Positions 1-8,975 of a stretch of DNA of 32,586 bases are shown piece after piece. The notes under the pieces are model-generated. The model saw only the letters and a program-made list of their open reading frames with translations, was not told where the DNA came from and did not search any database. Made by a program: the position numbers and the translations under genes. The DNA comes from a bacterium (GTDB lineage: Bacteria; Omnitrophota; Gorgyraeia; Zapsychrales; Fredricksoniimonadaceae): NCBI GenBank assembly GCA_021783915.1, contig JAJXTI010000005.1:1-32586 (forward strand). The letters run 5' to 3'. The number at the start of each line of letters is the position of its first letter. Positions within the stretch are counted from its first letter, which is position 1.

Positions 1-2
1 TC

Positions 3-743
3 TACGGGCTTCCTTATCAGACACGCGATACTTTTAAAAAAACCGTGGATGCTGTCATTAGCCTTAAACCCGACCGTATTGCCCTGTATAGTTTCGCTTA
101 TGTTCCCTGGATTTCTAAACCGCAAAATAAGTTCAATCTAAGGGCCATCCCTCTTCATGAAGAAAAATTAGATATTTTTGTCCACTCCCGCAACAGCCTG
201 TTAGAAAATGGTTACCAAGCCATTGCCATGGACCATTTTGCTTTGGAAACAGATGAAATGGCCAAAGCTTTTAATGAAGGCAGACTTTACCGTAATTTTA
301 TGGGCTATACCGTCAAACCAGCGGATGAATTCATAGGCATGGGGCCTTCGGCCATTGGTTTTTTGGAAAACACTTTTGTGCAAAACGTTAAAGTGTTGCC
401 TGAATACTATGAAATTATATCTAAAAACCACTTTCCTGTTGAACGCGGTAAGATATTAAGCCAGGATGATATTGTCCGTCAATGGGCCATCAGATGTCTT
501 ATGTGCCAATTTCAGTTGAGCAAACAGGAGTTCTTCAATAAATTCGGGTTTGAATTTGAAGATTATTTTATGCAGGAAGAGGAACATATCCACCATTGTA
601 TTGAGGATGGGCTCATCAAAGAAAACCATGAGATCATTTTTGTGACGGACTTAGGAAGGATTTTTATCCGTAACATATGTATGGGTTTTGACTGGTATTT
701 AAGGCAAAAGGATGCCCATAAACGGTTTTCAAAAACTGTGTAG
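3..743 (+). CDS. hemN: Oxygen-independent coproporphyrinogen III oxidase (C-terminal part; 5' end outside window)
   Basis: The frame is open from base 3 to the TAG at 741-743. It begins YGLPYQT, the internal 'YGLPxQT' motif of HemN, so the ORF-track start (a GTG at 45) is not the true start. The radical-SAM CxxxCxxC cluster site lies upstream of the window. Visible HemN signatures are MDHFA, YRNFMGYT, the IGMGPSAIG stretch and the C-terminal IRNICMGFDWYLR block, which aligns by eye to the end of E. coli HemN. The enzyme makes protoporphyrinogen IX by radical decarboxylation of coproporphyrinogen III, in the cytoplasm and without O2. The MDHFA motif and HemN-specific C-terminus favour true HemN over HemW. 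hemE begins 20 nt downstream. Confidence 0.93.
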   Translation, partial: YGLPYQTRDTFKKTVDAVISLKPDRIALYSFAYVPWISKPQNKFNLRAIPLHEEKLDIFVHSRNSLLENGYQAIAMDHFALETDEMAKAFNEGRLYRNFMGYTVKPADEFIGMGPSAIGFLENTFVQNVKVLPEYYEIISKNHFPVERGKILSQDDIVRQWAIRCLMCQFQLSKQEFFNKFGFEFEDYFMQEEEHIHHCIEDGLIKENHEIIFVTDLGRIFIRNICMGFDWYLRQKDAHKRFSKTV

Positions 744-763
744 GGAGAATAAGGGAGGCATTA

Positions 764-1762
764 ATGAAAAAAGACAAAACCCAGGAAGAAAGCGACTTTT
801 TACTGGCCTTTGAAGGCAAGAACAAGCGCGTGCCTGTGTGGTTCATGCGCCAGGCAGGCAGGTATTTACCCCAGTATCAATCGCTCAAAGCCAACCGCCC
901 TTTAAGGGATCTTTTTCGTGATCCGGAGATTGCGGGGGCCATTACTTTGCAGCCGGTAGAAATTTTAGGCGTCGATGCCGCTATTTTGTTCGCGGACATC
1001 CTCACCATGCCTTCAGCCATGGGTTTTGACATTGACTTTATTGATGGGAAAGGGCCCCTCATAAAAAACCCTATTTATAACGGCACGGATTTAAAACGCT
1101 TGGGTAAATTCAGCGGTCTGGAGCACGTCAACCGCACGATCCAATTGATTAACGCGGTTTTACCCTCATCGATACCGTTGATCGGTTTTGCAGGGTCTCC
1201 TTATACCGTTTTTACATATCTGTGCCATAAGCACAACCGTTTAATGTTCTCTGACCCTAAAAGTTTCCATGCTTTTATGGAACTATTGACCGCGAACACA
1301 ATTGCGTATCTTAAACAACAACAGCAAGCGGGGATCAAGGCGTTTCAGCTTTTTGATACCTGGGCGGGTTCGTTGCGCCATGAAGAATACGAGAAATTTG
1401 TCCTGCCTTATGTGCAAAAGATTTTTAAGTCGGTCAAATTACCTTCGATTTATTTCCTTAAGAATTGTGCGCATTTGATGGGCCTGATGGATAAATGCGG
1501 GGCACAGGTGTTGTCGGTATGCGAGACAGTCAATATCGCGGACATCAAAACAACCAAAGGCATTCAAGGCAATCTTTTAAACAGCTTGCTTTACGCTGAT
1601 GAGAAGACCATTATCGAAGAGACCAGAAAAATCTTAAAAGCTGCCAAGGCCAAACACCGCAAATATATTTTTAATTTAAACCACGGTGTCATGCCGGACG
1701 TTGATCCGATGAAATTAAGACTCATCGTTAAGGAAACGCATAAATTCGCCTGGCGTAAATAA
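764..1762 (+). CDS. hemE: Uroporphyrinogen decarboxylase
   Basis: This 332-aa protein is close to the usual HemE length of about 340-355. It decarboxylates the four acetate side chains of uroporphyrinogen III to give coproporphyrinogen III, the HemN substrate. The N-terminal VWFMRQAGRYLPQYQ signature, ILFADIL, GFAGSPYTVFTY and LFDTWAG are all present. The C-terminal FNLNHGVMPDVDP matches the family's 'NLGHG' region. The ATG at 764 follows an excellent ribosome-binding site (AAGGGAGG, 6 nt before the start). It lies 20 nt after hemN and 2 nt before hemY, so the three late heme genes are probably co-transcribed in near-pathway order. Confidence 0.97.
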   Translation: MKKDKTQEESDFLLAFEGKNKRVPVWFMRQAGRYLPQYQSLKANRPLRDLFRDPEIAGAITLQPVEILGVDAAILFADILTMPSAMGFDIDFIDGKGPLIKNPIYNGTDLKRLGKFSGLEHVNRTIQLINAVLPSSIPLIGFAGSPYTVFTYLCHKHNRLMFSDPKSFHAFMELLTANTIAYLKQQQQAGIKAFQLFDTWAGSLRHEEYEKFVLPYVQKIFKSVKLPSIYFLKNCAHLMGLMDKCGAQVLSVCETVNIADIKTTKGIQGNLLNSLLYADEKTIIEETRKILKAAKAKHRKYIFNLNHGVMPDVDPMKLRLIVKETHKFAWRK

Positions 1763-1764
1763 AC

Positions 1765-2997
1765 ATGAAACGAATAGCCATCATCGGTGGAGGGATTTCT
1801 GGTTTAGCGGCCCTTCACTATCTCAAGAAACGTTTCGCCCAGAATGTCGATGTCACCCTTTACGAACGCAATCCTTATGTCGGCGGGTGCATTGCGACCT
1901 TGGAAACCCAAGGGTTCCTGTTTGAGACTGGCCCTAATTCCTTTTTGACCAACCAACCCAATACGCTGGAATTTATCGAAGAACTGGGTTTCTCTGACCA
2001 AATGATCGAGGCCAATAAAGATGCCAAGCGCCGTTATATTCAAATCAAAGGGAAATTGCACCTTCTGCCCGCAGGCCCGATAAGCTTTATTAAGACCCCA
2101 CTTTTGTCGACTAAAGATAAATTTCGCCTTATAGGCGGCCTCTTTATCAAAAACATCTCCAAAGACCAAAGTGTTTATGATTACACTTCCCAACGTTTTG
2201 GCGCCGCCGTCACCCAACGGCTGGTCGACCCTTTTTTAACAGGAATCTACGCGGGGGATATCCAACGTCTGCACATGGCTTCAGTTTTTTCAAAGTTGTG
2301 GGCCGCCAAAGGCCAGAAAAAAAAGAAGACCAGACTATGCACATTTAAAAATGGCATGGGAAGTTTTATTAAACATCTGTCTCAACAGCATAAAGCCTGT
2401 ATCCAAACAGGCATTGAAATTGGCAATCTAGAGCAAATCAAGGCAGATATTATTATTTGTTCAACCCCCGCTTATATCACCTCTCGATTGCTTAATATGG
2501 ATGTTCTTAATCGAATTCCTTATGCGCCGGTGGCTGTGGTTGGTTTAGTTGTTAAAAAGAATTCGTTAAAGAATTCACCGGATGGGTTTGGGTATCTGGT
2601 CCCCTCACAGGAAGGCAAAGAGGTCTTGGGTGTCCTTTTAGAAAGCAACGTATTTGTTCGTCAAAATAAAGAAGAAAAAATGTTCATCCGTATCATGTTA
2701 GGAGGGTCCCGCCATCCCGCCATCATCAATGATTCTACGGAAACAATTTTAGCCAAAGCCATGCGGGAAATTGATGAAATTTATGGATTCAATGAACGCC
2801 CTTTAAGTGCCTCTGTCAAATTATGGCCCCGGGGAATTCCCCAATATGAACTCGATTATCCCGTCTTACGCCAAGCCATCAGGGACGATCTTCAAAAGAG
2901 ACCTAATTTATATTTGTGTGCTAATTATCTGGATGGTATTTCATTTAACGACTGCATCAAAAATGCCCGGGAATTAATAGATAGATTGGTTGTCTGA
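1765..2997 (+). CDS. hemY: HemY-type FAD-dependent protoporphyrinogen oxidase
   Basis: The protein is 410 aa and opens with an FAD-binding Rossmann motif (IIGGGISGLAAL) followed by YERNPYVGGCIAT and GFLFETGPNSF. The C-terminal second FAD segment reads LYLCANYLDGISFNDCI. These are hallmarks of the HemY/PPOX flavoprotein family, which oxidises protoporphyrinogen IX to protoporphyrin IX, or coproporphyrinogen III in Gram-positive CgoX members. HemN sits in the same operon, so the protoporphyrin-dependent route is the likelier assignment. HemY enzymes usually use O2 while HemN is the O2-independent enzyme, so the pair suits a microaerobic or facultative lifestyle (inference). The ATG lies 2 nt after the hemE stop, suggesting translational coupling. 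Confidence 0.92.
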   Translation: MKRIAIIGGGISGLAALHYLKKRFAQNVDVTLYERNPYVGGCIATLETQGFLFETGPNSFLTNQPNTLEFIEELGFSDQMIEANKDAKRRYIQIKGKLHLLPAGPISFIKTPLLSTKDKFRLIGGLFIKNISKDQSVYDYTSQRFGAAVTQRLVDPFLTGIYAGDIQRLHMASVFSKLWAAKGQKKKKTRLCTFKNGMGSFIKHLSQQHKACIQTGIEIGNLEQIKADIIICSTPAYITSRLLNMDVLNRIPYAPVAVVGLVVKKNSLKNSPDGFGYLVPSQEGKEVLGVLLESNVFVRQNKEEKMFIRIMLGGSRHPAIINDSTETILAKAMREIDEIYGFNERPLSASVKLWPRGIPQYELDYPVLRQAIRDDLQKRPNLYLCANYLDGISFNDCIKNARELIDRLVV

Positions 2998-3033
2998 TCT
3001 CAGAAATGCCCTTAGAAATTCAAAAAATTCTTA

Positions 3034-3061
3034 TATTTTTTTTATAACTTTATGTTATCAT
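3034..3061 (+). promoter_or_regulatory. Possible promoter for the lipoprotein/ccs genes
   Basis: The hemY-lipoprotein gap is very AT-rich. A TATCAT -10-like hexamer at 3056-3061 lies 8 nt before the ATG at 3070. The -35 region is only T/A-rich, without a good TTGACA match. There is no Shine-Dalgarno sequence before 3070, so a leaderless start is possible. Confidence 0.3.
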
Positions 3062-3069
3062 AGCAACCT

Positions 3070-4251
3070 ATGGTTTGGATAATTTGTATTTTTATTTTGG
3101 TTTTTAGCGGTTGCCAACAAAAAACTTCTGAGCGTCATTATACAGAAGTTGTATTGCAAGCCCCTGACCAACCATTACCCAAAGCCTCTGAAGGTATGGA
3201 TGCCACTGATCCTCACGCGGGGCTAGACATGTCTTCCATGGTCTTGCCGCCGTCCGTTACAACTTCAATGAGCGGTATGTTTTCTTGGACTACACCGCAA
3301 GGCTGGAAACAAGAAGCCGGAAGTGGTATGCGCTTGGCGACTTTCCATCTGGTTTCTGACACAAAGGCCATTGATTGTTCGATAGTTTCTTTAGGGGGCA
3401 TGGCTGGCGGCCTGGAGGCTAATTTGCGCCGTTGGATGGGGCAAATGGGAATTCAAGCCTCCCGGGATGAACTCGCTACCCTTATTAGTTCCGCCTTAAG
3501 CACTAAAATTAAAAGCGGGCAGGAAGCCAAGATTTTTGACTTTACTACCATTCAATCCAAAGCCAAGCCGACAGATAAGAGCATGGTCACAGTCATGGTT
3601 TCCATTGGTGATGTGACCTTGTTTGTGAAAATGACAGGGACTGTTAATACTGTCAAGAAAAACAAAGCCGACTTCTTAAAACTTGTCGAATCTATTGAGT
3701 CCCATATGCCTTCAGGAGATGTTTCCACTGCTGGCAATGATGTGAGCAATCCTCATGCCGGTTTAGACATGTCTGCTATGGCTGGATTCATGGGAGGGGG
3801 AACGGGGAATTCGCAAAACATGCTGGTTTGGGAAAATCCCCAGGGTTGGAAAGAAGAACCAGGCACCCAAATGCGTCTTGCTACTTTCCACATGGCCTCT
3901 GATCCAAAAGCCATAGATTGTTCCATTATATCTTTAGCGGGTTCCGCCGGAGGACTGGAGGCCAATTTGGCCCGTTGGGCAGGACAACTTGGGTTGCAAG
4001 ATTCCCAAGACAATTTAAAACAACTGACCGGTTCAGCCCAAAGCCTTACAACAAAAGGGGGACGGGAAGCCATGGTCTTTGATTTTACGGTTATACAATC
4101 CAAGGCCGCTCCGTCAGATCAAAGCATGATTGCAGCGATGATTGCCATGGGCCAGTCAACTGTTTTTGTAAAAATGACTGGTTCTGTCGAGTCTGTGAAG
4201 CAGAATAAAAATAATTTCTTAAAACTAGTACGCTCCATTTCCCATAAATAA
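3070..4251 (+). CDS. Two-domain predicted lipoprotein of unknown function
   Basis: I do not recognise a named family. The 393-aa protein starts with a short hydrophobic segment ending in VFSGC (Cys15), a plausible lipobox, so it is probably a lipid-anchored envelope protein. Two copies of one domain follow, beginning at Asp47 and Asn227, exactly 180 residues apart. Each starts PHAGLDMS and continues through a Gly/Met-rich linker, a PQGWK box, MRLATFHxxSDxKAIDCSI, a GGLEANLxRW box and a VFVKMTG segment. An in-frame stop shortly upstream fixes the start at 3070. The resB ATG is only 1 nt after the stop, so a role near cytochrome c maturation or respiration is possible, but that is inferred from position alone. 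Confidence 0.8.
   Translation: MVWIICIFILVFSGCQQKTSERHYTEVVLQAPDQPLPKASEGMDATDPHAGLDMSSMVLPPSVTTSMSGMFSWTTPQGWKQEAGSGMRLATFHLVSDTKAIDCSIVSLGGMAGGLEANLRRWMGQMGIQASRDELATLISSALSTKIKSGQEAKIFDFTTIQSKAKPTDKSMVTVMVSIGDVTLFVKMTGTVNTVKKNKADFLKLVESIESHMPSGDVSTAGNDVSNPHAGLDMSAMAGFMGGGTGNSQNMLVWENPQGWKEEPGTQMRLATFHMASDPKAIDCSIISLAGSAGGLEANLARWAGQLGLQDSQDNLKQLTGSAQSLTTKGGREAMVFDFTVIQSKAAPSDQSMIAAMIAMGQSTVFVKMTGSVESVKQNKNNFLKLVRSISHK
3208..3747 (+). repeat. First copy of tandem 180-residue domain
   Basis: This is the first coding repeat, from the PHAGLDMSS block to just before the second PHAGLDMSA block at 3748. The period is 540 bp. The copies match strongly at protein level (PQGWK, MRLATFH, KAIDCSI, GGLEANL, VKMTG) but differ at many DNA positions, indicating an old intragenic duplication. 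Confidence 0.8.
3748..4248 (+). repeat. Second copy of tandem 180-residue domain
   Basis: This second copy of the lipoprotein domain runs to the C-terminus. It is slightly shorter because the protein ends soon after the VKMTG block and a Lys-rich LKLVRSIS helix, which corresponds to LKLVESIE in copy one. Confidence 0.8.
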
Positions 4252-4252
4252 T

Positions 4253-5353
4253 ATGATCAAAGCGTTAAGTTCCACCCGTATCACTGTCGTTTGTCTGTTT
4301 TTGCTATTTATCCTTACCTTTTGGGGTACCATCGCTCAAGTCCAACAGGGTTTATATGTGGCGCAAGAACGTTTTTTTAATTCCTTTTTCTTCTTGGCCG
4401 CAGGATTTATACCATTTCCAGGCGCCCAACTGGTCCTTTGGGTCTTATTTATCAATTTAATTTGTATGTTGGTTGCGGATTTCGCTAAATTCCGCCATTT
4501 GTCTAATATTGGCAACCTTATTATTCATTGCGGCCTAATTTTATATTTTGTCGCGGCTTTCATGGTCTTTCAAGTTTCCCAAGAATCTAACGTGCATTTA
4601 AGGGAAGGACAGGGGACCAATGTTTCCACTTCTTACCAGGATTGGGAGGTGGCCTGCTGGACGGATAATTCCGAAAAACACCAGGTAACGGCCTTTGATA
4701 CAAAAAATTTTAAACCTGGTTTCCATGTCCCTTTTAAAAATAAAAATTTTACCCTCACAGTCAAACAATTTTACCCCAACAGTGACGCTTTTAACGCTCC
4801 CGACAATAAAAAGAACCCGATAATCCTTAATGATTCAGGCATTACAATGTTAACGCCTAAACCTGTCCTTAAAGAAAAAGAACGGAACATAGCTGGTGGC
4901 GTCTTTACACTAAAATTCGATGATAAATCTTACACTTTGATTCTCTTCGGGGCCGAAGCCCAACCGACAAAAGTACCCATTGCCGGCAAAACTTATTATT
5001 TTATATTGCGCCATAAACGCTACCAATTGCCATTTACAATCAAACTGGATCATTTCAAAGCTGAATTCTACCCTGGCACGGACATGGCTAAAAGCTATGA
5101 AAGCATGGTCACGATTTCCACAGGTTCATTGCAGCGCCAGGTGCGCATTTACATGAACAACCCTCTAAGGTATAAAGATTACACCGTCTACCAGGCTTCC
5201 TATGATGTGGACAATATGGGAAGGCAATATTCAACATTGGCCGTGGTCAAGAATTTTGCCAGGGTCTTGCCTTACATAGCTTGCTTGGCTGTTTTTCTGG
5301 GGTTGGCTTTGCATTTTCTTATTCAAGCGTTTATTTCAAAGGCCAAAGAATGA
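4253..5353 (+). CDS. resB: ResB/Ccs1 cytochrome c biogenesis membrane protein
   Basis: This 366-aa protein is the ResB half of the System II cytochrome c synthetase, which moves heme out and attaches it to CXXCH motifs with CcsA. The N-terminal helix ending in FWGTIAQVQQG followed by AQERFFNSFFF is the typical ResB opening. Further helices include the NLIIHCGLILYFVAAF segment, with a conserved His that may ligate heme. A large extracytoplasmic domain follows, with QxSYDVDNMGRQYS near its end and a final helix around residues 339-360. The ATG follows the lipoprotein stop by 1 nt, and its last four bases (ATGA) overlap the ccsA start. Confidence 0.9.
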   Translation: MIKALSSTRITVVCLFLLFILTFWGTIAQVQQGLYVAQERFFNSFFFLAAGFIPFPGAQLVLWVLFINLICMLVADFAKFRHLSNIGNLIIHCGLILYFVAAFMVFQVSQESNVHLREGQGTNVSTSYQDWEVACWTDNSEKHQVTAFDTKNFKPGFHVPFKNKNFTLTVKQFYPNSDAFNAPDNKKNPIILNDSGITMLTPKPVLKEKERNIAGGVFTLKFDDKSYTLILFGAEAQPTKVPIAGKTYYFILRHKRYQLPFTIKLDHFKAEFYPGTDMAKSYESMVTISTGSLQRQVRIYMNNPLRYKDYTVYQASYDVDNMGRQYSTLAVVKNFARVLPYIACLAVFLGLALHFLIQAFISKAKE

Positions 5354-7206
5354 AAAGAAAAATATTTTTTACCTTAGCCTTAAGTCTGTCTTTTTTGGGT
5401 GTCGCTTTTGCCGATCCAGGGGTCAAGGACTTTAAAAATTTTAAAAGCATTCCGGTGCTTGACGACGGACGCCTGAAGCCTTTAGACACTTACGCCCGTG
5501 GCCTGTTGACCCAATTTTCAGGTAAAGACCATTATGAAAAACAAGAGGCCTCTGCCTGGCTGGCCTCTCTTTTCTTTGACCCTGAATCCACACTCAACGA
5601 TAAAATTTTCTTAATCAATAACCCCGATGTCGCGACAGCCTTGGGGATCACTCCGCAACGGCAGCGTCAATATACTCCCGCTCAATTACAAAAAAGTTAT
5701 CCCAAACTGGCAGAACTCCAAGAGGCAGCAAGAAAAATCCCTGAAAAAGAACGGAGCGTCATCGAGAACGAAATTTTACGCGTCTTCGACAATATTAACC
5801 TTTACGCGGACCTTTCCCGTTCTTTTTTATTTGCCTACCCACAAAATGATTTTACTATCACCTCTCAAACGACCAAAACTCAATTGGGACTGCCATTGGG
5901 GCAAAATCAATTCAGTTTTATCGATCTGGCCCTTAAAGCCAAGAAAATGAGGGAAGCGGCCCAAAACTTAGGAAACAAACCACCCTCTGAATACACACCA
6001 GACGAGACAGAGCTTCTCCAGACGGTGACCAATTTGTTCCGTTGGTCAACGGACTACAAAGATTTCCCTTTTACGGTCATACCATCTAGCCAGGGCGGCA
6101 GGTGGTTAAGCCCATGGGACGCCATAGCGACGGATTTTAGCAATGACCAGACCCGTAAGCTGGTTATGCTTTGGAATAATATGGCCATCAGTTACGTGCA
6201 GGGTAACGACGTGGAGTTTGATGTGGCCGCGCGTTTATATCTTGATACGGTGCGCAATTCACTGTCCCCGGGACAGCTTAAAAAGATGGACAAATTCCCC
6301 TTAGAATTGTTCTACCAGGCCAGCAGCCCTTTTACCTGGGCCATTATGTTTTATATCTGCGCTTTTATTTTCTTTATCATCTCTTTTTCATCCGCGAAAC
6401 CGCTTTGGTACCGTTTAGGGCTGCTGAGCGTCATCGCAGGCTTTGTCCCGCATGTTTTAGGCCTGATTATGCGCATTATCATCATGGCGCGCCCGCCGGT
6501 GTCCAGTCTTTATGAAACTTTCATCTTTGTCGGTTTTATCACCGTTTTTCTTGGGCTTGTAATTGAGCACTACAACAGGCAATGGTTGGGCATTGTCACG
6601 GCGGCCATTAGCGGCACGGCTTTATTGTTTATTGCCAATAAATACAGCGCTGAAGGGGACACCCTTAAGATGCTCATTGCCGTGCTTAATTCTAATTTTT
6701 GGCTTGCAACGCATGTTACAACCATCACCATGGGCTATGGGGCCACATGTGTAGGGGGAGTGCTGGGGCATATTTGGCTTTTACAGGCGGCCTTTGGTCA
6801 GGACAACCAGACCCTGGACAAAACTTTTAAAACAACCCTTGGTATTTTGGGGGTGGCCCTCACCCTGACCTTCCTGGGGACAAATCTCGGAGGTATTTGG
6901 GCCGACCAAAGTTGGGGAAGGTTCTGGGGTTGGGATCCTAAAGAAAATGGGGCCCTCATGATCGTTCTTTGGACAGCACTGCTCTTTCATGCCAAGATTG
7001 CCAAAATGATAGGCCCCCTGGGGCTTGCCATAGGAGCTGTCATCGGTATGATGGTTGTCATGTGGGCCTGGTTTGGTGTCAACCTTCTAAGCGTAGGCCT
7101 CCACTCCTACGGTTTTACCTCTGGGGTTGCTACAAGCTTGATCGTCTATGCTATTTGTGAGATAATCTTTCTAATAGCCATCTCTTGGAGAATCTGTAAA
7201 AAGTAA
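5350..7206 (+). CDS. ccsA: CcsA/ResC cytochrome c heme lyase with N-terminal extracytoplasmic domain
   Basis: The ORF track starts at 5281, but ATG 5350 is preferred: it forms an ATGA overlap with the resB stop and gives a clear signal peptide (MKRKIFFTLALSLSFLGVAFA). The 618-aa product has an extracytoplasmic region of about 330 residues, then a polytopic CcsA domain. The diagnostic Trp-rich heme-handling motif WGRFWGWDPKE is present, with PPVSSLYETF before it and His residues in WLATHVT, LLFHAKI and VGLHSYGF as candidate heme ligands. It works with ResB to export heme and ligate it to apocytochrome c. The long N-terminal domain makes it larger than the minimal ResC; such extensions are known in several phyla. 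Confidence 0.92.
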   Translation: MKRKIFFTLALSLSFLGVAFADPGVKDFKNFKSIPVLDDGRLKPLDTYARGLLTQFSGKDHYEKQEASAWLASLFFDPESTLNDKIFLINNPDVATALGITPQRQRQYTPAQLQKSYPKLAELQEAARKIPEKERSVIENEILRVFDNINLYADLSRSFLFAYPQNDFTITSQTTKTQLGLPLGQNQFSFIDLALKAKKMREAAQNLGNKPPSEYTPDETELLQTVTNLFRWSTDYKDFPFTVIPSSQGGRWLSPWDAIATDFSNDQTRKLVMLWNNMAISYVQGNDVEFDVAARLYLDTVRNSLSPGQLKKMDKFPLELFYQASSPFTWAIMFYICAFIFFIISFSSAKPLWYRLGLLSVIAGFVPHVLGLIMRIIIMARPPVSSLYETFIFVGFITVFLGLVIEHYNRQWLGIVTAAISGTALLFIANKYSAEGDTLKMLIAVLNSNFWLATHVTTITMGYGATCVGGVLGHIWLLQAAFGQDNQTLDKTFKTTLGILGVALTLTFLGTNLGGIWADQSWGRFWGWDPKENGALMIVLWTALLFHAKIAKMIGPLGLAIGAVIGMMVVMWAWFGVNLLSVGLHSYGFTSGVATSLIVYAICEIIFLIAISWRICKK

Positions 7207-7210
7207 TCCT

Positions 7211-8395
7211 ATGGTTTCCGTTTACCAAGCTGAACACATTATTTTAAATAATGTCAGGCTCTTGGATTGTCAGACCATTCCCTTATCCCAAGCCTACGGC
7301 CGTTTGCTGCGTGAAGATATCCGCAATGACCGTGACCAGCCGCCTTTTGATAAAGCCCTTGCGGACGGCATAGCTATTCATATCAGCAGCTACGACAAGG
7401 GTTTAAGGGAATTTCCTATAGAAAAAACTATCACCGCAGGAGACAAACCTTATCAGTTAAAGAATATAAACCATTGTGTGCGTATTATGACCGGCTCCGT
7501 GCTCCCAAATGGTTGTAACGCTATCGTACCCATTGAACAAGTTGCCATTGATGCGGACACGGCGGGACTAAAGGGGTGGACATTAGTCAAATTAAAACAA
7601 AATATACGTTTTAAATCCAGTGATAGTAAGAATCGACAATTGCTCATTAAAGAACCTTGCCAACTGCTGACACCGCAAATCGGTATTTTAGCGGCTGTAG
7701 GTAAAACCAAGGTCAAGGTCAGTGTACAGCCTAACATCGCCGTTATTTCTACGGGAGACGAACTTGTAGATGTCGATAAACAACCAAAAACTTATCAAAC
7801 CAGGCTTTCCAATAGTTACGCTCTTAAGGCCCTGCTTGAAGGTAGCGGGTTGGCCAGGGGGACCCTTTTCCATTACTCTGACAATAAAAAGGCCCTTATT
7901 AAAGGCCTTGCTAAAAATTTGGAAGATTTTGATATGCTTATATTAAGTGGCGGAGTGTCCATGGGGGAATTCGACTATGTGCCGGAAGCCCTGAAACAAT
8001 TAGGTGTTAAAGCGCTTTTCCATAAAGTCGCCCAAAAACCAGGCAGACCTTTTTGGTTTGGCAAAACCAGAAAAGGTAAGGTGGTGTTCGCATTACCTGG
8101 AAACCCCGTCTCAACCCAAATTTGCGCTTACAGGTATGTTATCCCTTTTTTGAAGAAAGCGGCTGGATTCAAGTTAACCCAGGAGCACACGTTTTTATCT
8201 CACGGGACAGAAAAGACGGAAGATCTGACATTATTTCTACCGGTAAGCACCAATGAAAAAAACGGGGTTCGTTATGCTGAGGTTGTAGCTATGGGAGGAT
8301 CTGGAGATTTTGCCGCACTGGCCAAAGCTGACGGATTTATCGAATATGACCAAAATCAAAAATCTTTATGGCCTTATTTTAGCTGGCGGGTCTAG
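7211..8395 (+). CDS. moeA: Molybdopterin molybdenumtransferase MoeA
   Basis: MoeA inserts molybdate into adenylylated molybdopterin in the cytoplasm. The 394-aa length fits the usual figure of about 400. Motifs seen are the N-terminal PLSQAYGRLLREDI stretch, QPPFDKALADGIAI (family 'PxFDNSAMDGYA', with Asp retained), MTGSVLPNGCNAIVPIEQ, ISTGDEL, LSGGVSMGEFDYV and LPGNPVST. ATG 7211 is 4 nt after the ccsA stop, and mobA overlaps its 3' end, so the pair is probably translated from one message with the ccs genes. Linking molybdenum cofactor genes to cytochrome c genes suggests a molybdoenzyme-dependent respiratory chain (inference). Confidence 0.95.
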   Translation: MVSVYQAEHIILNNVRLLDCQTIPLSQAYGRLLREDIRNDRDQPPFDKALADGIAIHISSYDKGLREFPIEKTITAGDKPYQLKNINHCVRIMTGSVLPNGCNAIVPIEQVAIDADTAGLKGWTLVKLKQNIRFKSSDSKNRQLLIKEPCQLLTPQIGILAAVGKTKVKVSVQPNIAVISTGDELVDVDKQPKTYQTRLSNSYALKALLEGSGLARGTLFHYSDNKKALIKGLAKNLEDFDMLILSGGVSMGEFDYVPEALKQLGVKALFHKVAQKPGRPFWFGKTRKGKVVFALPGNPVSTQICAYRYVIPFLKKAAGFKLTQEHTFLSHGTEKTEDLTLFLPVSTNEKNGVRYAEVVAMGGSGDFAALAKADGFIEYDQNQKSLWPYFSWRV

Positions 8396-8975
8396 CAAAC
8401 GCATGGGGCAGGACAAGACCCTCATGGATTATCATGGCAAGCCACAAATTGAACATGTCCATAACCTGCTTGAAGTCCATTGTACCAAAGTTTTTTTATC
8501 CAAACGGGCAGACCAAAAAGCTCACAAAGGGGTCCTCTCAATTGATGATGACCAAAGTTTCCTTAATATAGGCCCTTTAGGGGGGATTCTGTCTGCCATG
8601 AAAACTTGCCCTGAAAGTTCGTGGCTGGTGATGGCCTGTGATTTACCTTTTGTGACCCAAGAAACTTTGGGATTTCTTATTCAAAATCGTGATCCTCAAA
8701 AAATAGCCACAGCTTTTAGAAGCGTCCATGATGGTTTACCTGAACCTTTATGCGCTATTTGGGAAGGACCCGGATATCCTGAAATTCTTGGATTTTTTAA
8801 AAAAAATGTCCATTGTCCCCGGAAAGTCCTTATTAATAGTAATACAAAATTGCTGGAACAAGAAGACCCAAGGTGGTTGGACAATGTCAATGACCAAACG
8901 GAATTCAAACAGGCCATAAACCATTTTAAAAAAGGAAATATTTATGTTGAATATTTTGACACCACTGCACCCTAA
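8346..8975 (+). CDS. mobA: Molybdenum cofactor guanylyltransferase MobA-like
   Basis: The nucleotidyltransferase signature LILAGGSSKRMGQDK lies at the N-terminus. Further MobA features are IGPLGGILSAM, MACDLPFV (metal-binding Asp) and the C-terminal LDNVNDQTEF, which matches family 'NVNTPEDL'. The ORF track begins at 8310, but that would add a non-conserved leader inside moeA. ATG 8346 gives MTKIKNLYGLILAGG, which fits the family, for 209 aa. It overlaps moeA by 50 nt and the next gene by 32 nt. The enzyme attaches GMP to molybdenum cofactor to make the MGD form used by DMSO-reductase-family enzymes. The ribosome-binding site is weak. Confidence 0.9.
   Translation: MTKIKNLYGLILAGGSSKRMGQDKTLMDYHGKPQIEHVHNLLEVHCTKVFLSKRADQKAHKGVLSIDDDQSFLNIGPLGGILSAMKTCPESSWLVMACDLPFVTQETLGFLIQNRDPQKIATAFRSVHDGLPEPLCAIWEGPGYPEILGFFKKNVHCPRKVLINSNTKLLEQEDPRWLDNVNDQTEFKQAINHFKKGNIYVEYFDTTAP

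Noticed and set aside
5281-5349. Earlier start of ccsA in the ORF track
   Set aside because: It lies inside resB and would bury the clear signal peptide that begins at ATG 5350.
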